A stretch of DNA of 64,000 nucleotides from Membranipora membranacea (Eukaryota; Bryozoa; Gymnolaemata; Cheilostomatida; Membraniporidae). Positions within the stretch are counted from its first letter, which is position 1. Each line of letters opens with the position of its first letter. The position numbers and the translations under genes were made by a program. The DNA is taken from NCBI GenBank assembly GCA_914767715.1, contig OU612070.1, positions 16,695,501 to 16,759,500 of the forward strand, written 5' to 3'. Of the stretch, positions 1 through 12,791 are shown piece by piece. The notes under the pieces are model-generated. The model saw only the letters and a list, made by a program, of their open reading frames with translations, searched no databases and was not told where the DNA came from.

Positions 1-429
1 AACCCACCCCCCTCCTCAAAAAATAGCATACACTGATTTTCCACTGCTGCTATCGGTGGAGTACTCCCACCATGTCCATACAGCTAGATCTCAAGTTAGC
101 ATGAAACCTGGGATAATTGTTTTTTACTTTTTTTAATTATTTTTAATTTTCCTTTATTTTTTCTATTTTTTTCAATTATATTTTATTTTCTTTTATTTTT
201 TAAAGGAATGAATGTTTCCAATATATTTATGAAGATTAACAGGAGGAAGGGGCAGATCACACACTCTATACTAGTGATATGGAAAGAAAATAATGGAATA
301 AACCAAGGTTGTCAAAGGACACAATATAACATAATTAGGCCTTGATGTAAAGCAATGACTAAAGCTATTGTTTTAACACTTGAATTTTTTGTCCACTTCA
401 CCATATCACAACATCGATCTCAGCCTGAG
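1..429. other. AT-rich spacer, no gene seen
   Basis: A C-rich run followed by AAAAAATA at the very start resembles the sequence just left of duplicated block B (about 20175-20205), so block A may begin here with an insertion after it. Positions 120-205 are a T-rich low-complexity stretch. No open frame with coding character is visible. Confidence 0.5.
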
Positions 430-599
430 CTTTAGTTCCTGATAATAGAAGCTCAACTCAGATAATGAGTTAATCCGATCCTTGTGAGCCAATACGAGGA
501 TAAATATCCAAGTGTTATCTGTGAGAAAGGTAGCCCACCACATGAGAATTACCAAAGTATCAAACATGACATGACCTATATCATCACTACCTTAATGTT

Positions 600-862
600 G
601 AGGTTGCTCAGTTGGTTAGAGCGGCATTCTTCAGCGTGCAAGTGTTGAAGCTCTGGGTTAGAATCCCACTGCAGTCCACTCACTACAAGGGTTGTTGGAT
701 ACCAACCTGCCTTTTCACTGAGAGCAAAATTGCACAGAAATTGCAGCCTTGCCCTTTCTCTTGACCCCCATCTAGCCATCCATTCTGGTGGTAAGTGACG
801 AAACCATGTGATTTTACCAAACATTTTTAACCAACATTTTTAACCAACATTTTTAATCAACA
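600..862 (+). mobile_element. tRNA-derived SINE, family 1
   Basis: An A-box-like GCTCAGTTGGTTAGAGCG is followed about 40 bases later by a damaged B box (GGGTTAGAATCCC). The body ends in repeats of AACATTTTTAACC. Other copies lie at 15657, 20364, 38602 and, inverted, at 50323-50047. The copy lies in the presumed 3' flank of the truncated ankyrin-family gene on the other strand. Confidence 0.75.
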
Positions 863-1157
863 TCAAACTTCCAACACAACAGCCCTCTTAAAAAGATAAA
901 TTCAATACATTGTTAACTATTATGCATGGTTTTATATGAACGAGTGATAGTGATAGAACTCTCATAACCTGTGACCAATATTAGCAAGATTCTCAATATG
1001 AATGAGAGGACACTTATATAAAACATAAGTAGTATATAAAATAAAGCCTCTTCTAAAAATAGAGAATGAGGTTAAATCTTATAATGGCGTTTTTTAAGAA
1101 GAGCTTACTTTTTGTAACAACGCTGAGTGAAAATAAAGTTTAAAACTGTAATAACCG

Positions 1158-1949
1158 CTACAATAGAGGCACACTTTTAGTTCTTTTCAGGTGCCTCAAA
1201 TGAGGCCTCTGCTGGTTGTATGACTCCTCAAATCTTCGGACTGTCAGAGCCACACTGACTCGTCGGGGATTATCTACTGGTGTATTGACAGGTGATGCTG
1301 AGCAAGCATCAGTATCATCAGTCTGTGCCCCCCTGAGTCTTGCCCCCAGCCCGGCGGCCCCCCGTCCAGTCTCATCAATGTCCGTCAATGTTTCATCATC
1401 TGTTGGCTTGTTAACATGCAAAGGGATTTCTTCGTATGTCAGTTCTTTAGTACTGGCTATCGAAGAAAGGCTAATCTTCATGGAGAGACTTCCACTGGTA
1501 CTAACTGGTAGGGCACTTTCTTCATCACTCTTTAATGAACCAGGTGTTGCGTATGAACCAGGCTTTGAGTTGTCCGAGAAGCGATGACTATCTGCAAAGT
1601 ACAAAGATCATGACAAGCTCACCGGTTTATAATTGTTTATAAGGTCCTGTTGACAAGCTACAGGGTTGGGGGTTGCTACGTTGGCTGTATGACCCGTTGG
1701 AAATTGTAACATAATTCTTTCTCTTACGTGGCGTGGCTTGTTTGATGTAATAAATAACTACCTTTTTTTTATAGAAAGACATTAAATTAAATAATGGAGC
1801 CTCAATTTGAAGAGAATTTGTTGAAAACGGTTTGTTGATCTGTATAACGACAGTGGACAATATCTCACCTTCAGTCCAATCTTCCGCCAGCTGGTTTGCG
1901 CGCCTCACCACAATAGGAGTGATAGATTGATTTGATGTGTTATAAAATT
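1158..1949 (-). pseudogene. 3' exons of ankyrin-family gene, truncated copy A
   Basis: Two exons match the last two exons of the complete copy at 20909-25464. The first runs 1949-1869 (acceptor CTCTTCCAG, donor GAAG|GTGAGA). The second runs 1591-1158 (acceptor CTTTGCAG) and ends in TAG after RLKRTKSVPLL. Both are phase 1 and read open. The encoded tail is rich in Ser, Thr and Asp/Glu and looks disordered. The ankyrin-bearing 5' exons are absent: duplicated block A stops at 2443 and nothing similar is seen in the next 10 kb. It is therefore a truncated duplicate, unless it has captured a new 5' end that I cannot see. No function can be assigned. Confidence 0.7.
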
Positions 1950-2289
1950 CTGGAAGAGAATCAGAAGATGTCATAACACTTCATTATTGGAACTTTGTTG
2001 CTTGACCGGGCATTGTGAAATCACCGCAAGGCACTTGGAAAGAGATGCCTTTGGGTAGACAACTCCCAGCTGCGAGCAACTAACTACGTGTGTATGCACA
2101 TGGGTGTGCATGGTAGATTTGTCCCTAACTCCTTGATGAGAACAATGACCTTTGGTTTGGTTTCCCTTTCTTATATCATTGTAAAGCTCATAATCAGACT
2201 AAGGGAACCAAAGGGACCTTGCGTGCATCAAACTTGCCAACAACTATAATTTTATAAGAACTCCAGAATTCTTGCGGTGACTATTGGGT

Positions 2290-2443
2290 AATTCCTTGCA
2301 TAAAGTGGAAGCAGAAGAGCACAGGAGATAATGGGGCGATATGACGCATGCCCAACAAAAATTGGAGCTATCATCCTAAAACGCCTTGCAAGATCGCTTA
2401 AGATAGGATATGATTTCTAAGCTTACAACCTTTATACAGACTC
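2290..2443 (+). repeat. Half of a foldback element inside block A
   Basis: The stretch with GCATAAAGTGGAAGCAGAAGAGC, an ATGACGCATGCCCAAC variant and the GATTTCTAAGCTTAC end is related to the central part of the foldback element at 47502-48003 (ATCTCCCCTGCTGAAAGCGG and following). The same half is present in block B at about 21965-22124, so it was inserted before the block was duplicated. Confidence 0.55.
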
Positions 2444-3840
2444 CCATCAGCTTGCAAGTTTATAATTGAAGAACAAGATGAAAGCGCAACATTTGTGAAT
2501 CAATTTCTTCAGCCCTCATAATAGTAGAAATGAGAATGTGGGTTCATCCATTTGAAACAACCCGCTGAATAACAACATGAATTTAGAGTACTCTTATTAT
2601 TGGAAAAAGTAGAACATTTTATGGCTGCTGATTACCCAGTCTGCTGCATAGACTCACATCACAGAGGCTGCAGATGAAAAAAGATTATGAGCTCGACTAT
2701 TAACACCTACTGGGCTGATCATACGTGTCGGGCCTTTGATCTCTAGTTAGTTATGATCATTTGCTGAGGTAGTATGGGTGATTTGTACCTCACAAATAGA
2801 GACATTGACATTCAGAAAAAGGTATAACAGCACTCTTTGATCTGCTCTCTGGCAAATGTTGCTGAACTCGCTGACGCAGCATGCTGACGTAGGGCAGGGC
2901 GCATGCAGAAGTGTAGCGATGATTGTTAATAGTGAAATGGTCGATGACTGGGAAAAAACTGCTTATGTCTATAGTTTTTACGTTATGTTATGTAATTATG
3001 TCTTGAATTTGGTGATTACTGCCAATCCAGTCATTGTCTAATTTTTGGTAATTATGCAAGACCCACAAAACCACACCCTAGATAGTTTTGTTCCCAGCAA
3101 GATATTCTGCTAACAATTATATCAACACATCGGCGACTGCCTTGTGAGAATGGTGCCATCTGACAAACTGCCTGTCTATAAATTCATTGAAATCTCTCTT
3201 TCCTCTTAGCAAATTGTCAATGCTGTCTGTTTTGACATCAACAGTCACTTCTAGCTAGAGAAAAAAAACTTTAATGAAAACAAACGATTCTTAACTGAGA
3301 AACGTTTACCCCATGTTTTGTTGTTAATTCAGCATCATTCATTTAAAATAGCAGCACAACCTGAGATATTTGCCTCCAACAATTGGTGTTGAAGTTTATC
3401 GGTAGAAGCAGCTGATAACTTTATCTCCGAAGTTGGAAGGCGCCAAATTTTCTAGCCTCAGGCCCCTGCTGTCAGTTTAATCCGCACTCACAGCGTAATG
3501 ATTGACCTTCTGAACCTGAATAATCTGATTTACTTCTATGATCCGTATTTTTATGTTGGCATGATAATTTAATTTTGACAGGAGGTATATTGTGGACCTG
3601 AACTGATATGTAATGTTGACGGCTTACATTTCGACAGCCTCTACAATGCATGAGTGAAATGTTATAACCAACAAGGCGAGAGTTCTTATAGCGAAAGAAT
3701 CTGCCTCCAAACCGCTGAAGGTAAGATGACTTAATATAAAATATATAAAACATGTGGTGTTTATGTGGTAATAATGTTAGCGTTAGTAAAGGTAAGATGA
3801 TTAAATATAAAATGGCAACATAATAATGGTCATTATGCTG
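2444..3840. other. Spacer, nothing recognised
   Basis: Open frames here (for example 2856-3041 and 3472-3753) are short, have no recognisable domain and no convincing splice partners. I see no RNA gene or repeat with clear ends. Confidence 0.5.
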
Positions 3841-3843
3841 TGA

Positions 3844-5023
<1,180 letters not shown>

Positions 5024-5828
5024 GCTCCCAGTATAAGCTAGTCAATTTTTACCTTAATACCTCTCTTAACAAAAATAGTTTTTTTTATAAACAGAGCCCA
5101 TGTAAATTTCAGTTTGATGTAGCTCAAAGTTTCGCTCATCTTACACTTATATTTATTGTGTCCACTATTGTCTGTGTTATTAGGGATAGCAGACAGCTTA
5201 TTGCCTTGAAGAAAGCACCAAAACATTGCTGAAACTTCATGTTTTTCTCACAATATTTACTGTGTTACTTCTGACTTCATTTTTTAAGTCCTGTCTATAA
5301 CACTCTTTTTGTACTTTTTTGATTATTTTCTGTTAAACTAGTTGTTACAGTCTAGTTATAGTTTTACATCACTGTATTATTACACTCACTTCTTGAAGAT
5401 GGGAGATATTTGTCAAAAAACTTATTTATTTTGAATCTTTGTAGTTTAGTATTTATTACTATATTTTGACCAGTTTCAAACAAGAAACTTTGACTGTCTG
5501 TCTCTGGAAATACCATAAAAATATGGTTTGCATGCTGTGGTAAATGAATAAAACATACACATATAATAGTTCAAATATGTTTGAATATTTTGGTAAGCCT
5601 TGATATTGTTGCATTGTAATGTTCTGAATCCAAGCTGGTGTTCTGCCTTTCGAAGTGAATTTGAAACATATGTGGAGCTGTTGCAGTATCAATCGTAATA
5701 AAATGACAGGATGTTTAGAGTAAGGTATTAAGAACATGCGACAAGAATTCAATGATGCATATTTACGAACATATATAATAATAAATTATCATCACTATTA
5801 TAATGAGTAGCAATGAGTAGAGGCCTGG
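5024..5828. other. Spacer, nothing recognised
   Basis: AT-rich sequence after the SPRY exons. Short open frames on both strands overlap each other without domain or splice support. Confidence 0.5.
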
Positions 5829-5898
5829 CCATAGAGTTATTATATACTCTAGAGTGGTCAATGTGTACAAAAATAGCATCAGTTTTTGTCCTACTCAA

Positions 5899-6294
5899 AG
5901 GGCAACCAAGGTTTCAAACAATTTCTCATTGATGGCCATGGATTAATAGCAGACTGCACCTTCTGCTTGGGGAAAAAGACAAAATATAATTCGGATGATT
6001 ATTCAGCCAGAATTCTTGTGAAACATTTCTTCCATCAGGCACTCAAACTCAGCTAAAAGTGAATACCACATAGCAGTTTCCTGTTCCTGTTATTATTTAG
6101 CCTGTGCTCTATAATTTATTATAGCAAAGTCTTGGAACCTCCCCTAAACCATTCTCCCTGCCTAAACTGAAGTGTTACCCAACTTAGAGTCAGCAACTAC
6201 TTTGAGTTTTGCATTGCGTAATGCACAAAGCTGATGCTGCCCAGCACATTATTTCCTACCCATTAATGCATTGCGGCGAAACCTTGGTTGCCCT
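5899..6294. mobile_element. TTAA-targeting MITE, copy 1 of a tandem pair
   Basis: A 396-bp element begins AGGGCAACCAAGGTTTC and ends in the inverse GAAACCTTGGTTGCCCT. It is flanked by TCAA (5895-5898, a changed TTAA) and TTAA (6295-6298). No coding capacity is seen. TTAA duplications are the hallmark of piggyBac-type transposition, so it is probably a piggyBac-mobilised MITE. The empty site is preserved in the opposite arm of the host element, where GTCCTACTTAATTATTGCG (reverse strand near 8320-8335) runs uninterrupted. Confidence 0.8.
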
Positions 6295-6298
6295 TTAA

Positions 6299-6665
6299 AG
6301 GGCAACCATGGTATCAAACAATTTCTCATTGATTAATAGCAGATTGCACCTTCTGCATATGGAAAAAGACAAAATCTAATTCGGATGATTATTGAGCCGG
6401 AATTCTTGTGAAACATTTCATCCATCAGGTACTCAAACTCAGCTAAAATAGGATACCACAGAGCAGTTTCCTGTTCCTGTTATTACTTAGCCTGTGCTCT
6501 ATCATCATTACAGCAATGTCTTGGAACGTCCCCTAAACTGAAGTGTTACCCAGCTTAGAGTCAGCAACTACCTTGAGTTTTGCATCGCGTAATGCACAAA
6601 GCTGATGCTGCCTAGCACATTATTTACTACCCATTAACGCATTGCTGCGAAACCTTGGTTGCCCT
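6299..6665. mobile_element. TTAA-targeting MITE, copy 2 of a tandem pair
   Basis: A 367-bp copy of the same element in the same orientation, with termini AGGGCAACCATGGTATC and GAAACCTTGGTTGCCCT. It is flanked by the single TTAA it shares with copy 1 and by TTAA at 6666-6669. The two copies differ by substitutions and small deletions, including loss of a GGCCATGG segment and a shortened middle. Confidence 0.8.
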
Positions 6666-8378
6666 TTAATTATTGCGAAATCCATGACGCGACGCAATCT
6701 GGTTGTGCATGGCCAGTGCCTGTATCATATAATTTATCATTGAGAATTTAGGAATTGGGTATGAAAATTTAAGTTTTAGAGCGCTTATAGCCATTTTTTC
6801 GGAAAAATTTTCATGGCACACTATGTGGAACACTTGTAGGTATTTTCACTTGCAGCCATTGGAAAAATTTTCTATTTTTTCCCATCAAAATAAGCCAAAA
6901 CCCCAACCGCAAACACATCATTGTGATGAAAAAAAATTACCGGGCTAGCTTGTTTTTTCTACTGCCACTTGCCAGCCATATAAGCTGTGTCCTGTCTCTC
7001 TTACTCATATGTTACACATTCAGTGGGTGTTTTTAATTTTTGATTAAATGAAGTACGAGTAGCCTGTGAACAAGTGATTTGAGGTGTAAAAGTTTGCAGC
7101 TTGCCTCATTTTCAGTCACAATGTACATAATGTCAAGATTCAGATTTGCTCTCCAGATAACGATACTTTATTGAGGGTATTATTATCGGTTTTTTGTTTC
7201 TTATGTCAAAGAAGATCAATTAAGATTGGTGCTAAAATCAGATGTGGCGTTACTGTCAGTCCTCATTGCTCATTAGATCACTTTTTGGCTGCCTCTCTTA
7301 TATTTTTATAGCATCAATCCATTTTCGCCGGAGAATCACAGCTGTATGAAATTCTAACTCTGGTCATTTCAAAGGATTGAACACTTCTACTACACTCATC
7401 CCCCTTCCCTCAAAACTCTGCAAACAAATACACATGTATACGTCAACTGCCAGTGCCTTTACTGGAGTGTATACAAAATATAATGAATGATGCTGAAGTT
7501 GCCATCTCAACTAATTTACAAACACAAACAAACAACCATAGTCATAATAATCATACCAGAAATTTGTATCAAACATCCACAACGACCGCTCTGAAGCAAA
7601 TGGTCCGTTATTTCAAGTATGGTGAGAAATCAGAAATATCCGTCAACTTAAAATGTCACATTAGTGAGTAATGTTCTGAAAAATCTGGAGTCAGTCAGGA
7701 TAGTTTTGTTACAAAATGCATTCATTTATATGCTTTCAAAACCTGCTGTGTATGGTTGAATGGTTTTGTGAATTCAAAAACTAGAGAACACCACCGGGGA
7801 GGGAATTTAGAGCTCTAAATGACATAGCCAAATCTAAACGCCGAATCTTAGTCAAAACCGTATGTAAATTGCTTCTGCAAATGGCGGAACTTAGCGGCCA
7901 TCTTTTAACCTCCAGTCAGCTTTTCCACAAGCTATGTGTACACCTTATACTGAACAAATAACATTAACTCACTTGATGGCTAAAATATGAGTAAAAGAGA
8001 CAGAATCCAACTTATGGTTGAGAGAAACGTGGAAAAAACAAGCTAGCCCGGTAATTATTTTCATCACAATGATGTGTTTGCGGTTGGGGTTTTGGCTTAT
8101 TTTGATGGGAAAACATAGAACAATTTTCCAACGGCTGCAAGTGAAAATACCTACAAGCGTTCCACATGGTGTGACATGAAAATTTTTCCGAAAAAATGGC
8201 TATTAGCGCTCTAAAACATAAATTTTCATGCTCAATTCCTATATTCTCAATGATAATTTATATGATACAGGCACAAGCCATGCACAACCAGATTGCGCTG
8301 CGTCATGGATTTCGCAATAATTAAGTAGGACGTTTTGAGCACTGCATTGTCCACTCTAGAGTATATAATAACTCTATG

Positions 8379-9123
8379 GGTCTGACATGATGAGCTGTGA
8401 ATCAATATATATCCCTGGATGCATGATGTTGCTTCCAATTCTTCCGTTTACTAGCCACTATTATGTTACAATTTTTTTTCAAGTTGTCTTTCCTTCATGC
8501 CCAGGGGCATCACTCTACAATCCCAATTTATATCACGCTTGCGCATTGATCAGAGGAAATCAGTTGGGAGAAGGTGGATATATAGTGAACAAGCAGAGTT
8601 GTGACTGCATATAAAGAGACTATTTCTCCAGACAGGCAAGTACCCAAGTATCTAACACCTTGGACTGTCTGTTGTATTTCATATAGTATGAACTAGCCAA
8701 TTGGGCTTCACTAGGGTTTTGTGTAGGGTGTTCTTTTTGATGTAATTTACAAAGTAGAGTGTAACTAGCCGCGGAACGTGACTCTGAGGCGCAGAGCCCC
8801 TGCGGGAGGGGCGCATTCAGAAAAAAATTTTAGGTTTCTACTGCAAAAATGAAGGTATTTGAGCTATGTCTAGGGCTAACAATTAGGTTCTAATTTGGGC
8901 AGTGTGTTTCTTCAACTAAAAAAGCAATAACTCAACCGAAGCGACCTCACTACAGGTACCAATAGCAAACATTAATGCAAGAAGTGATGTAACCAGTGGA
9001 ACATTCTGTTGTCAAAGTAACGTAAATTTCAGTGTTTTATTTTACTTGATGAATCTTGATACTATAATTTTACTTTCAATCAATAGTTCTCGATTAAAAG
9101 ATGTTCTAGTGTTGTTCTTTGTT
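8379..9123. other. Spacer, nothing recognised
   Basis: No gene is seen. A GC-rich patch at 8770-8815 (CGCAGAGCCCCTGCGGG) could be one end of the hAT element that follows, but I could not find its inverse on the far side. Confidence 0.4.
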
Positions 9124-10343
9124 CTATTTGTCGAAGATGAGGCTAGCCAGCTCCATGCGCCTCGGATGGAGAGCAGCAAACATGTCTTTAACTTTTTCTT
9201 TGTCTATTGACACCCCACAGTGAATGCTCATTAAAGCAAGAGCATCGAGCCTCTGGCTCGTTTGTGTCTTCCTGAGATCTGAGTTCAGCCTTCGTAGGGT
9301 ACTGAAGCTCCGTTCACACTCGCATGTGGTGACTGGTAGAGTAGCCGCTATCCTCAGCAGGATGTTGATGTTAGGATATAGGGAGGGGGGGCACTTATCC
9401 AGTACCATGGTGATAGACCCGTCACCTACCTCCACTCCTGCCGAGTGTTGAGATCACCTTACCAATTCCATATCGAGGAGCTCTGGTGTGGGCATGTCGT
9501 TCTCATATTGTACCTTAGCAGCCTCTAACTCAGTGACGCTTATGCTGACTGGAGGGAGCAATCCCATAAGGGAAGTAGCAATAGAAGATATACCTGCAAT
9601 ATAACATAGTAATTAAACTAAGTTTCATTATAATCACTCTATGATGCTCTCTTAATCTCTTATGAATGCTCTATGATATTAAACATTGGAAAGTATCAAA
9701 CAAAACTAGAAAGCCAACATAATTCAATGTTGTTGTTATTTTTTTTCCGGATGCCAAACAAGAATTACAATTAATACGACATTCACCTGTAAACTGGGCA
9801 TCTAGCTGGGCTATCAGATGATCCAGGAATGGAAGGTAAAGGCTGAAGTGATAGTAGTAGATAGTAACTGTTTTAAGTTAATACATGCACAACTTTCTTA
9901 TATGTATATCATCAGATGTTTACTACAGAGCTTACATCTTGTGCTACTCTTCATAGGATGCAATGACATGCTGCACAGTGCACGAATGAATAAAGCTTAA
10001 CGTACAGGGTAACAACATGCAGAACAGAGCTGGTTTAAACTTTACCTCCCGCAGTCACTTCACTGCATGTACTGGTTGATGGCGCTGGATCCATGCTTGA
10101 TGAGATAATTATTATATGTCAACAGCAGTTCAATAGCCACCTCGAATAGCTATACAATACAATCTTGGTTAGCAAAGTATCAGAGTGCAGTAGGCCTGCG
10201 GTTTGACAGAGCAAAATTCTGTGTTGCTATAGTATACTGTCTTACCTTTTGTCATCAAGACTTCCAGATGGCTTCTTTGTAGCAGAAGGCAAGTACTGAA
10301 ACAGCGAGCGCTGCTGTCCCTGATCGGAGTTTCGTTTTGACAT
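9124..10343 (-). pseudogene. Deleted hAT-superfamily transposase
   Basis: Exon pieces in order on the minus strand: 10343-10246 encodes an N terminus (MSKRNSDQGQQRSLFQY...) of the basic, low-complexity type common in hAT proteins, with donor AAAAG|GTAAG. The piece 9842-9787 encodes LYLPFLDHLIAQLDAQFTG, a motif of the transposase core. The piece 9593-9124 encodes the C-terminal dimerisation domain, including YENDMPTPELLDMEL and CERSFSTLRRLNSDLRK, and ends in TAG. Junctions between the last two are in phase. The zinc-finger BED region and most of the RNase-H-like core are missing between 10246 and 9842. A TGA at 9456-9454 stands where this family has Trp. It is therefore an inactive internal-deletion copy. 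Clear terminal inverted repeats were not found. Confidence 0.8.
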
Positions 10344-10577
10344 CCCGACAAACGCTAAGTAGGTCTACTAAGGTGAATAATAAGCTACAACAAATATCAG
10401 AATTACTCAATGGGAACGGTGATAGAAAAATCTCTCAGTAGCATCGGCATAGGTCTAAGCTTGAATAATACTGGATAGATGGATGTTGGCCTGAGTATGG
10501 TTGGTTGATAGTGAACCTTTGCAAGTTGTACTGTAGACAAATCCCCCAGGTGCCCATGCCCATGGCCTACTACTCAG

Positions 10578-11314
10578 ACTTGCCAACCTAATTTTTCCAA
10601 AATGAGTACAAAAATTTGCAAAATGCTTAAAAATGCTTACAAAACTCCAGGGTGCCTCAAATGACCAGAAAACGCCCCAAACAATTTTTCGCGCTACGCG
10701 CGAAAAATGCTATTATCACAGAAAGAAGTCCTTGGTAGCGTAGGAGTGCAGATCACTCAACATTAGTCTTTTTCCCTTTGCGTTGCAAGGTGCAATCTGC
10801 TAATAATAAATGAGAAGTTGTTTGTAACCTAGCCTGTCTGGACAAGACAGGCTATTTGAAACCCTGTTTGCCCATCCTCCCTGGTTTGCCCTTGAAACAC
10901 TGGGGCAGGAGATCTGAGTTATCTCACCCCAACAAGGGGGTAGACAACTTTGTTACTCTGATTGAAGAAAAGTTGAAGTTGGCAGAACCACCATATATTC
11001 TACAATGGATTACTAGTTATGTTGTGTCTCATTGAAGAAAAGTTGCAATTTGGCTCATGCAAAACTTGGACAGGTAAAAAGTCAACTGTAAATCAACATC
11101 ATGGTTTTCTGCAGCCAATACCAGATTTTTAGACTATTATTTAACAATGACAACCAAGTAAACACTAAAGATAAAAGATGCGTTTTTGATTACCTAATTA
11201 GTTTAACAGGCGTTTGAAAAACCAGAAATGAGTACAACTAGCGTTTTGCGTTTAAAACTCAATTAGTGTCAAATAAGCGTTTACAAAGGCTTTATGCGTA
11301 CAGGTTGGCAAGTA
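10578..11314. mobile_element. Non-coding element with 12-bp inverted termini
   Basis: ACTTGCCAACCT at 10578-10589 is repeated inverted (AGGTTGGCAAGT) at 11303-11314. Next to each end, AAATGAGTAC and TTTACAAA-type words recur, which suggests related subterminal sequence. A short palindrome, TTTTTCGCGCTACGCGCG and its continuation, lies at about 10686. There is no coding frame. No target duplication is evident. Confidence 0.5.
10765..10830 (-). mobile_element. Fragment of the TTAA MITE
   Basis: Read on the minus strand this matches the first third of the 5899/6299 elements: AACAATTTCTCAT-like sequence, then GCAGATTGCACCTT and a GGGAAAAAGAC-like word. Only this portion is present. It lies inside the 10578-11314 element. 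Confidence 0.6.
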
Positions 11315-11430
11315 TGCTACTACTACTGTAACTCTGGCCCAACCCTACAACTACTACACTACTGTCTCCCAGCGCCTGTGGTCTGGCTGCTTGGTGTGAA
11401 GCAAAGTCAGTGTTTATGATCTGGGGTCAG

Positions 11431-11620
11431 GCCCGCCAACTTTCACTCATTTAGAGTGAGCCTCACTCAGTTGCCCCACTCAAAATAGTATGAGTGAGAT
11501 TAAGTGAGACAATTGCCCCACTTTGACTCAAGTTTATATCTACTGTAGTATCATGGAGAGGAAAATTGCCCCAATACTAACCAATCTCACTCAATTGCCC
11601 CACCTTGGGGTTGGCAGGGC
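11431..11620. mobile_element. Small MITE with GCCAAC inverted termini
   Basis: GCCCGCCAAC at the left end is matched by GTTGGCAGGGC at the right end. The 190-bp body repeats the words AATTGCCCCA and CTCACTCA several times in both halves, giving internal duplication. It has no coding frame. Confidence 0.6.
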
Positions 11621-12791
11621 TGATGATCCCATGATAATGGTGTTGTGATAGACCTTGGTTTCTGGTGGCTGGGGCATGTGTATGTATTGCTTAATCATCA
11701 AACAAGGACATAAGCCTAATGGCCTCTTGTAAAAAATATGTATATTGAGTGTCCAGAAAATGGCTTTTGAAATTCCCTCACTTGGAATTTCCAAAAGGCA
11801 TTTAGTCCTTGGCATTCACATGACCCTGACATAAAAGAAACTAGCCAACTTGACTTGCTATACTTACAGTTTGTAATTGGCAGATTAAAATCTATGTCAA
11901 TGGTTGCCATGGATTTATTAGCTGCAGGATTACCTTCACCATAACGATAAATTTTATGATGGAAGGAGTAAAAAAATTGAAAAAATGGCCAAGAACAAGA
12001 ATAACAGACTTTACCACAGCACACACATCAACACACTCTTGATTATACTGTTGTATGTATCAACTCATAGCTCACCAATGATAAGAGAAGTCAAATTGTC
12101 CACAAAGAAACAAGCAAGAAGAAGATAAAATTTTTTTTTCTACATTTAGGGTGTTCGTTCGCAGCAGGCCGAACCCCCCCCCCCCCCCCCCAGTGACGCC
12201 CATGACTAGCCATAAAATTATGGCAATGTAGCTTGTTTGCAGTTATTTAATGCTTGGGCTCACTGTTTATATACAACTGACCGACCATTGGTTGGTTGGG
12301 AAGGAGTTCATCCTAAAAGTCCTGGCATTGTATACACAATAAAGTTTAGCTGTGAAGTTCTTAAGCTTGTATGTCCCATAAGCACACTTATGGCAAGATT
12401 AGTGAGCCAAGCAATGTACTATGGTTGCTAACTATATTGTTATCTTCATTGTGGTAGTAGTATACAAAAAACTGGTAAAGCTTAGGACATTAGTGAGGTA
12501 AATATTGGTTTCTATACACAGGGCTCTCCGTACCAGCATGGCTGCATTGGTGCAGCACCCACCAATGTGTACCACCACCAAAATAGAAAATTTTGAAGAT
12601 GCACTCCCCTGTGTCCAGGATATCACCACCCATTTAGGCAGGATAGGAAACAGGCTATGGATATGGATGGCTGAAACCATGGACATGAAAAAAATACAGG
12701 CTGGAAAGCCCCTGCGGCACATGTTTGCTTCCATAGCTGACAGCCAGTGGAGAAAAACATGATTTCCTTGATATATTTTTAGGTCCCGCAA
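11621..12791. other. Spacer upstream of the RING gene, with poly-C run
   Basis: A run of about 19 C residues lies near 12174-12192. An open frame at 12505-12762 has an equally open opposite strand and no domain I recognise. The TTTTTAG at 12776-12782 looks like a 3' splice site directly upstream of the RING gene start codon, so a non-coding first exon of that gene probably lies in this interval. Confidence 0.5.

Larger units (their letters stand above)
430..2443. repeat. Duplicated block A (pairs with 20205-22124)
   Basis: This block of about 2 kb aligns almost base for base with 20205-22124 in the same orientation, with scattered substitutions and a few small indels. Both copies carry the same tRNA-derived SINE, the same 3' exons of an ankyrin-family gene and the same half of a foldback element at their right end. 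Similarity stops near 2443 and 22124, just after a shared TTTATACAGACTCC. The high identity of introns and non-coding flanks as well as exons indicates a recent segmental duplication rather than selection. Confidence 0.85.
5829..8378. mobile_element. Foldback DNA element with long inverted arms
   Basis: The ends are inverted copies of CCATAGAGTTATTATATACT (5829 onward and its reverse complement ending at 8378). After removing a 770-bp nested insertion (5899-6665 plus target site), the left arm continues at 6670-6965 and pairs over about 290 bp with 8035-8320. Shared landmarks are GATGTGTTTGCGGTTGGGGT and the sequence around TTTTTCGGAAAAATTTTCAT with their inverses. The 1.07-kb centre (6966-8034) has no recognisable protein, so the element is non-autonomous. 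Flanks GGCCTGG and GGTCTGA could be a decayed target duplication. Its termini resemble those of the palindromic elements at 33135, 57457 and 63632. Confidence 0.8.

Noticed and set aside
576-824. Open frames in the SINE-containing flanks (also 20342-20591)
   Set aside because: They translate the tRNA-derived SINE on its reverse strand.
12505-12762. Open frame upstream of the RING gene
   Set aside because: No recognised domain, both strands open, and it ends before a splice acceptor that serves the RING gene.
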